Assembly (NCBI GenBank): GCA_029879555.1
Contig: JAOUQB010000163.1
Span: 1 to 6,065 of the forward strand
Source of the DNA: Nitrospirota bacterium
Lineage (GTDB): Bacteria; Nitrospirota; Nitrospiria; Nitrospirales; UBA8639
DNA length: 6,065 nt
Direction of reading: 5' to 3'
The notes below the pieces were generated by a model, which was given only the letters and a program-made list of their open reading frames with translations, searched no databases and was not told where the DNA came from. This document shows positions 4,313 through 6,065 of this stretch, one piece after another; positions within the stretch are counted from its first letter, which is position 1; every line of letters starts with the position of its first letter. Position numbers and translations under genes: made by a program.

Positions 4313-6065
4313 TCAGGTCGTGATTTGGTGCAACACCTCGCTCAGTTCTGCCAAACGAAAGGGTTTGGCGACCACCCCACGAAACCCAAAGGTCGAATAT
4401 CCTGAGAGGACCGGGTCATTCGAATATCCGCTGGACACAATCGCCTTGACCTGAGGGTCGAATTGACGGAGTTGTTTGAAGGTATCTTTCCCGCCTAGGC
4501 CACCAGTGACAGTTAAATCCAAAATGACCGCATGAAAGGGTTGTTGTGCGTGGAAGGCTTCCTGATAACGGACAAGCGCCTCATTCCCTTCCGCCACACA
4601 TTGTACGTCGTACCCCAAGTGGCGCAGCATTTCGCCTAAGAGGAGGCGAATGGATTCCTCATCATCCATGACGAGGACTCGTCCTTCTCCTGTCAGAGCC
4701 GACGCGGTCATCTGTGGGGCAGGTGCTATGACCTGAGCGGCGGGCAGATGAATAACAAACATGGCCCCCTGGCCTTGAGGAGAGGTGGCGGTGATCGTGC
4801 CATGATGATTCGTCACAATGGAGTAGGCGGTGCTTAAGCCCAGTCCACTCCCGTTTTGCTTGGTGGAATAGTATGGATCAAAAATCTTGTGCAACGCAGA
4901 AGGAGGGATGCCGTTGCCGTTATCTTTAATGGTCAGTTTTATATAATTCCCCGCTTTAGGCAGACCTTCTTGCTTGGCGTGTTCTTCAGTGGTTGTCACA
5001 TTCTCGGCACTGATACTGAGAGTTCCTCCGGTGGGCATGGCTTGATGAGCGTTGACGGCGAGATTGTGAATCACTTGGCCGATTTGTCCTTCATCGGCTT
5101 CGATCTGCCAGAGATCATCCGGGATCTCACAGTGGCAGCGTGTTGGTGAGCCGGAAAGAGCAAAGCCGGCGGATTCAGGTATGACGTGTTGTAAGGCTAA
5201 GGGTTTTTTGAGAGGAGTGCCGCCTTTCGCAAAGGTGAGAAGTTTGTGGGTTAGCCCTTTGGCCCGGAGTGAGGCATTTTCGGCTTCCGATAGAAAGTTA
5301 AATAACCGATCCCTGGAGTTCACCAGGGCTTTGGTCATGGAAATATTGCCTAAAATGGTGGTGAGAAGATTGTTGAAATCATGGGCAATGCCACCGGCTA
5401 AGAGCCCCAAGGAATCCAATTTGCTGGCTTTCAGCCGTTCTTCATCTAATTTGATGCGTTCGGTCATGTCCCGTAAGATCAACACTGCGCCAAAGAGGTT
5501 GCCGTCAGACCGACGTAACGGGGACACGCTATAAAGAACGGGGCGTTCCCCTTGCGTCTGATCGAACAGCGGGTAATGATCTAGCGGATGAAGAGGAGTT
5601 CCGACCTTTAAGGTATGACTCACCGGGTGGTCGTCAGCTTCGTTCACGCCAGAATGAAGAAACCGCACCACTTCTTCAATCGACCGTCCCATCGCGTTTT
5701 CTTGCTTCCAGCCACTGAGTTCTTCTGCCATATGATTCATATAGGTAATGCGTCCACGCGTATCGGTCGTGAAGACACCTTCAACGATTGAGGACAAGGT
5801 GATGGCCAAGCGTTCGCGTTCATTACGTAAGGTGTTTTCGGTCAGCTTCAAGCGTTGTTCTTGCTGAATCTGTTCAAACGTTTGCGAGACAATGGAGGGG
5901 AGGAGTTCGATCAGATTGCTGTCTTTGAGGAAATAATCTCGTGCGCCCTGTTTCATCATCTGGACGGCGAGACGTTGGTCACCTTGTCCCGTGACGACGA
6001 TAAAGGGGACCGTGAGATGCTGGTGCTTGAGGTGGGTGATGAGATCTTCGCCGGACATATCGGCG
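4313..6065 (-). CDS. Hybrid histidine kinase (REC-PAS-HisKA-HATPase-REC), N-terminus beyond window
   Basis: Two-component sensor/phosphorelay protein, probably cytoplasmic since no membrane segment is seen. ATG at 6058 gives 581 residues, but the frame stays open to the edge and the peptide begins in the middle of a receiver domain (MSGEDL is the usual end of the phosphorylation loop). The true start is therefore outside. Numbered from that Met, the partial REC occupies 1-55, with conserved T23 and K45. A helical linker follows at 55-85 and a PAS domain at about 84-200. HisKA carries the phospho-accepting His226 in GGIAHDFNN. HATPase_c has an N-box (NLAVNAHQA, 332-340), G1 DNGNGI (379-384) and G2 GSGLGLS (403-409). 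After an Ala/Pro linker a second REC begins near 459, with D465/D466, phospho-acceptor Asp514, S543 and K565. The loop after Asp514 reads LTVTGGLGG, where related proteins usually have LTVPGG. The target is unknown; no adjacent response regulator is visible. Confidence 0.95.
   Translation of the reverse strand, partial: ADMSGEDLITHLKHQHLTVPFIVVTGQGDQRLAVQMMKQGARDYFLKDSNLIELLPSIVSQTFEQIQQEQRLKLTENTLRNERERLAITLSSIVEGVFTTDTRGRITYMNHMAEELSGWKQENAMGRSIEEVVRFLHSGVNEADDHPVSHTLKVGTPLHPLDHYPLFDQTQGERPVLYSVSPLRRSDGNLFGAVLILRDMTERIKLDEERLKASKLDSLGLLAGGIAHDFNNLLTTILGNISMTKALVNSRDRLFNFLSEAENASLRAKGLTHKLLTFAKGGTPLKKPLALQHVIPESAGFALSGSPTRCHCEIPDDLWQIEADEGQIGQVIHNLAVNAHQAMPTGGTLSISAENVTTTEEHAKQEGLPKAGNYIKLTIKDNGNGIPPSALHKIFDPYYSTKQNGSGLGLSTAYSIVTNHHGTITATSPQGQGAMFVIHLPAAQVIAPAPQMTASALTGEGRVLVMDDEESIRLLLGEMLRHLGYDVQCVAEGNEALVRYQEAFHAQQPFHAVILDLTVTGGLGGKDTFKQLRQFDPQVKAIVSSGYSNDPVLSGYSTFGFRGVVAKPFRLAELSEVLHQITT

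Noticed and set aside
4856..5534. Plus-strand reading frames of 97 and 117 codons
   Set aside because: They lie wholly inside the hybrid kinase gene on the other strand, whose domains are unmistakable; they are shadows.

Overview
The window looks like ordinary chromosome from a free-living Gram-negative bacterium. Base composition is near balanced, genes are dense, and signalling proteins are prominent. The pairing of a PAS/sigma-54 activator with a very short CxxC...GWRCxxCG zinc-ribbon protein, next to a short Mrp ATPase and a Rieske ferredoxin, suggests the Nitrospirota (a Nitrospira-like organism). That assignment rests on recalled family resemblance, not on a search. I see no insertion sequence, phage gene, CRISPR array, tRNA or rRNA.

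Layout: (1) 1-756, minus strand: lgt, prolipoprotein diacylglyceryl transferase, with its C-terminus cut off by the left edge. (2) 757-965: divergent intergenic region. (3) 966-2348, plus strand: a sigma-54 enhancer-binding protein with an N-terminal PAS domain, an AAA+ domain and a Fis-type helix-turn-helix. (4) 2349-2616: an AT-rich regulatory region. It holds a 19-bp palindrome, a perfect match to the IHF consensus and a -24/-12 sigma-54 promoter, in textbook order and spacing. (5) 2617-2820, plus: a 67-residue zinc-ribbon protein. (6) 3019-3915 and 3957-4262, plus: Mrp/NBP35-type P-loop ATPase and a small Rieske [2Fe-2S] ferredoxin, probably one operon. (7) 4313-6065, minus: a hybrid histidine kinase (REC-PAS-HisKA-HATPase-REC), convergent with the Rieske gene and open at the right edge.

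The most interesting part is 966-2820. An activator gene is followed by what reads as a complete sigma-54 control region (upstream activator site, IHF bend, -24/-12 promoter) driving a tiny uncharacterised zinc-ribbon protein. The activator is unusual in two ways. Its PAS domain carries three spaced cysteines, and its sigma-54 contact loop reads GAFTNA instead of GAFTGA. I infer that this is a small sensory circuit in which a redox, metal or ligand signal on the PAS domain switches on the zinc-ribbon protein.

The mrp-Rieske pair suggests an Fe-S cluster carrier next to a possible client or electron carrier. Lgt and the kinase have no evident functional tie to the rest.
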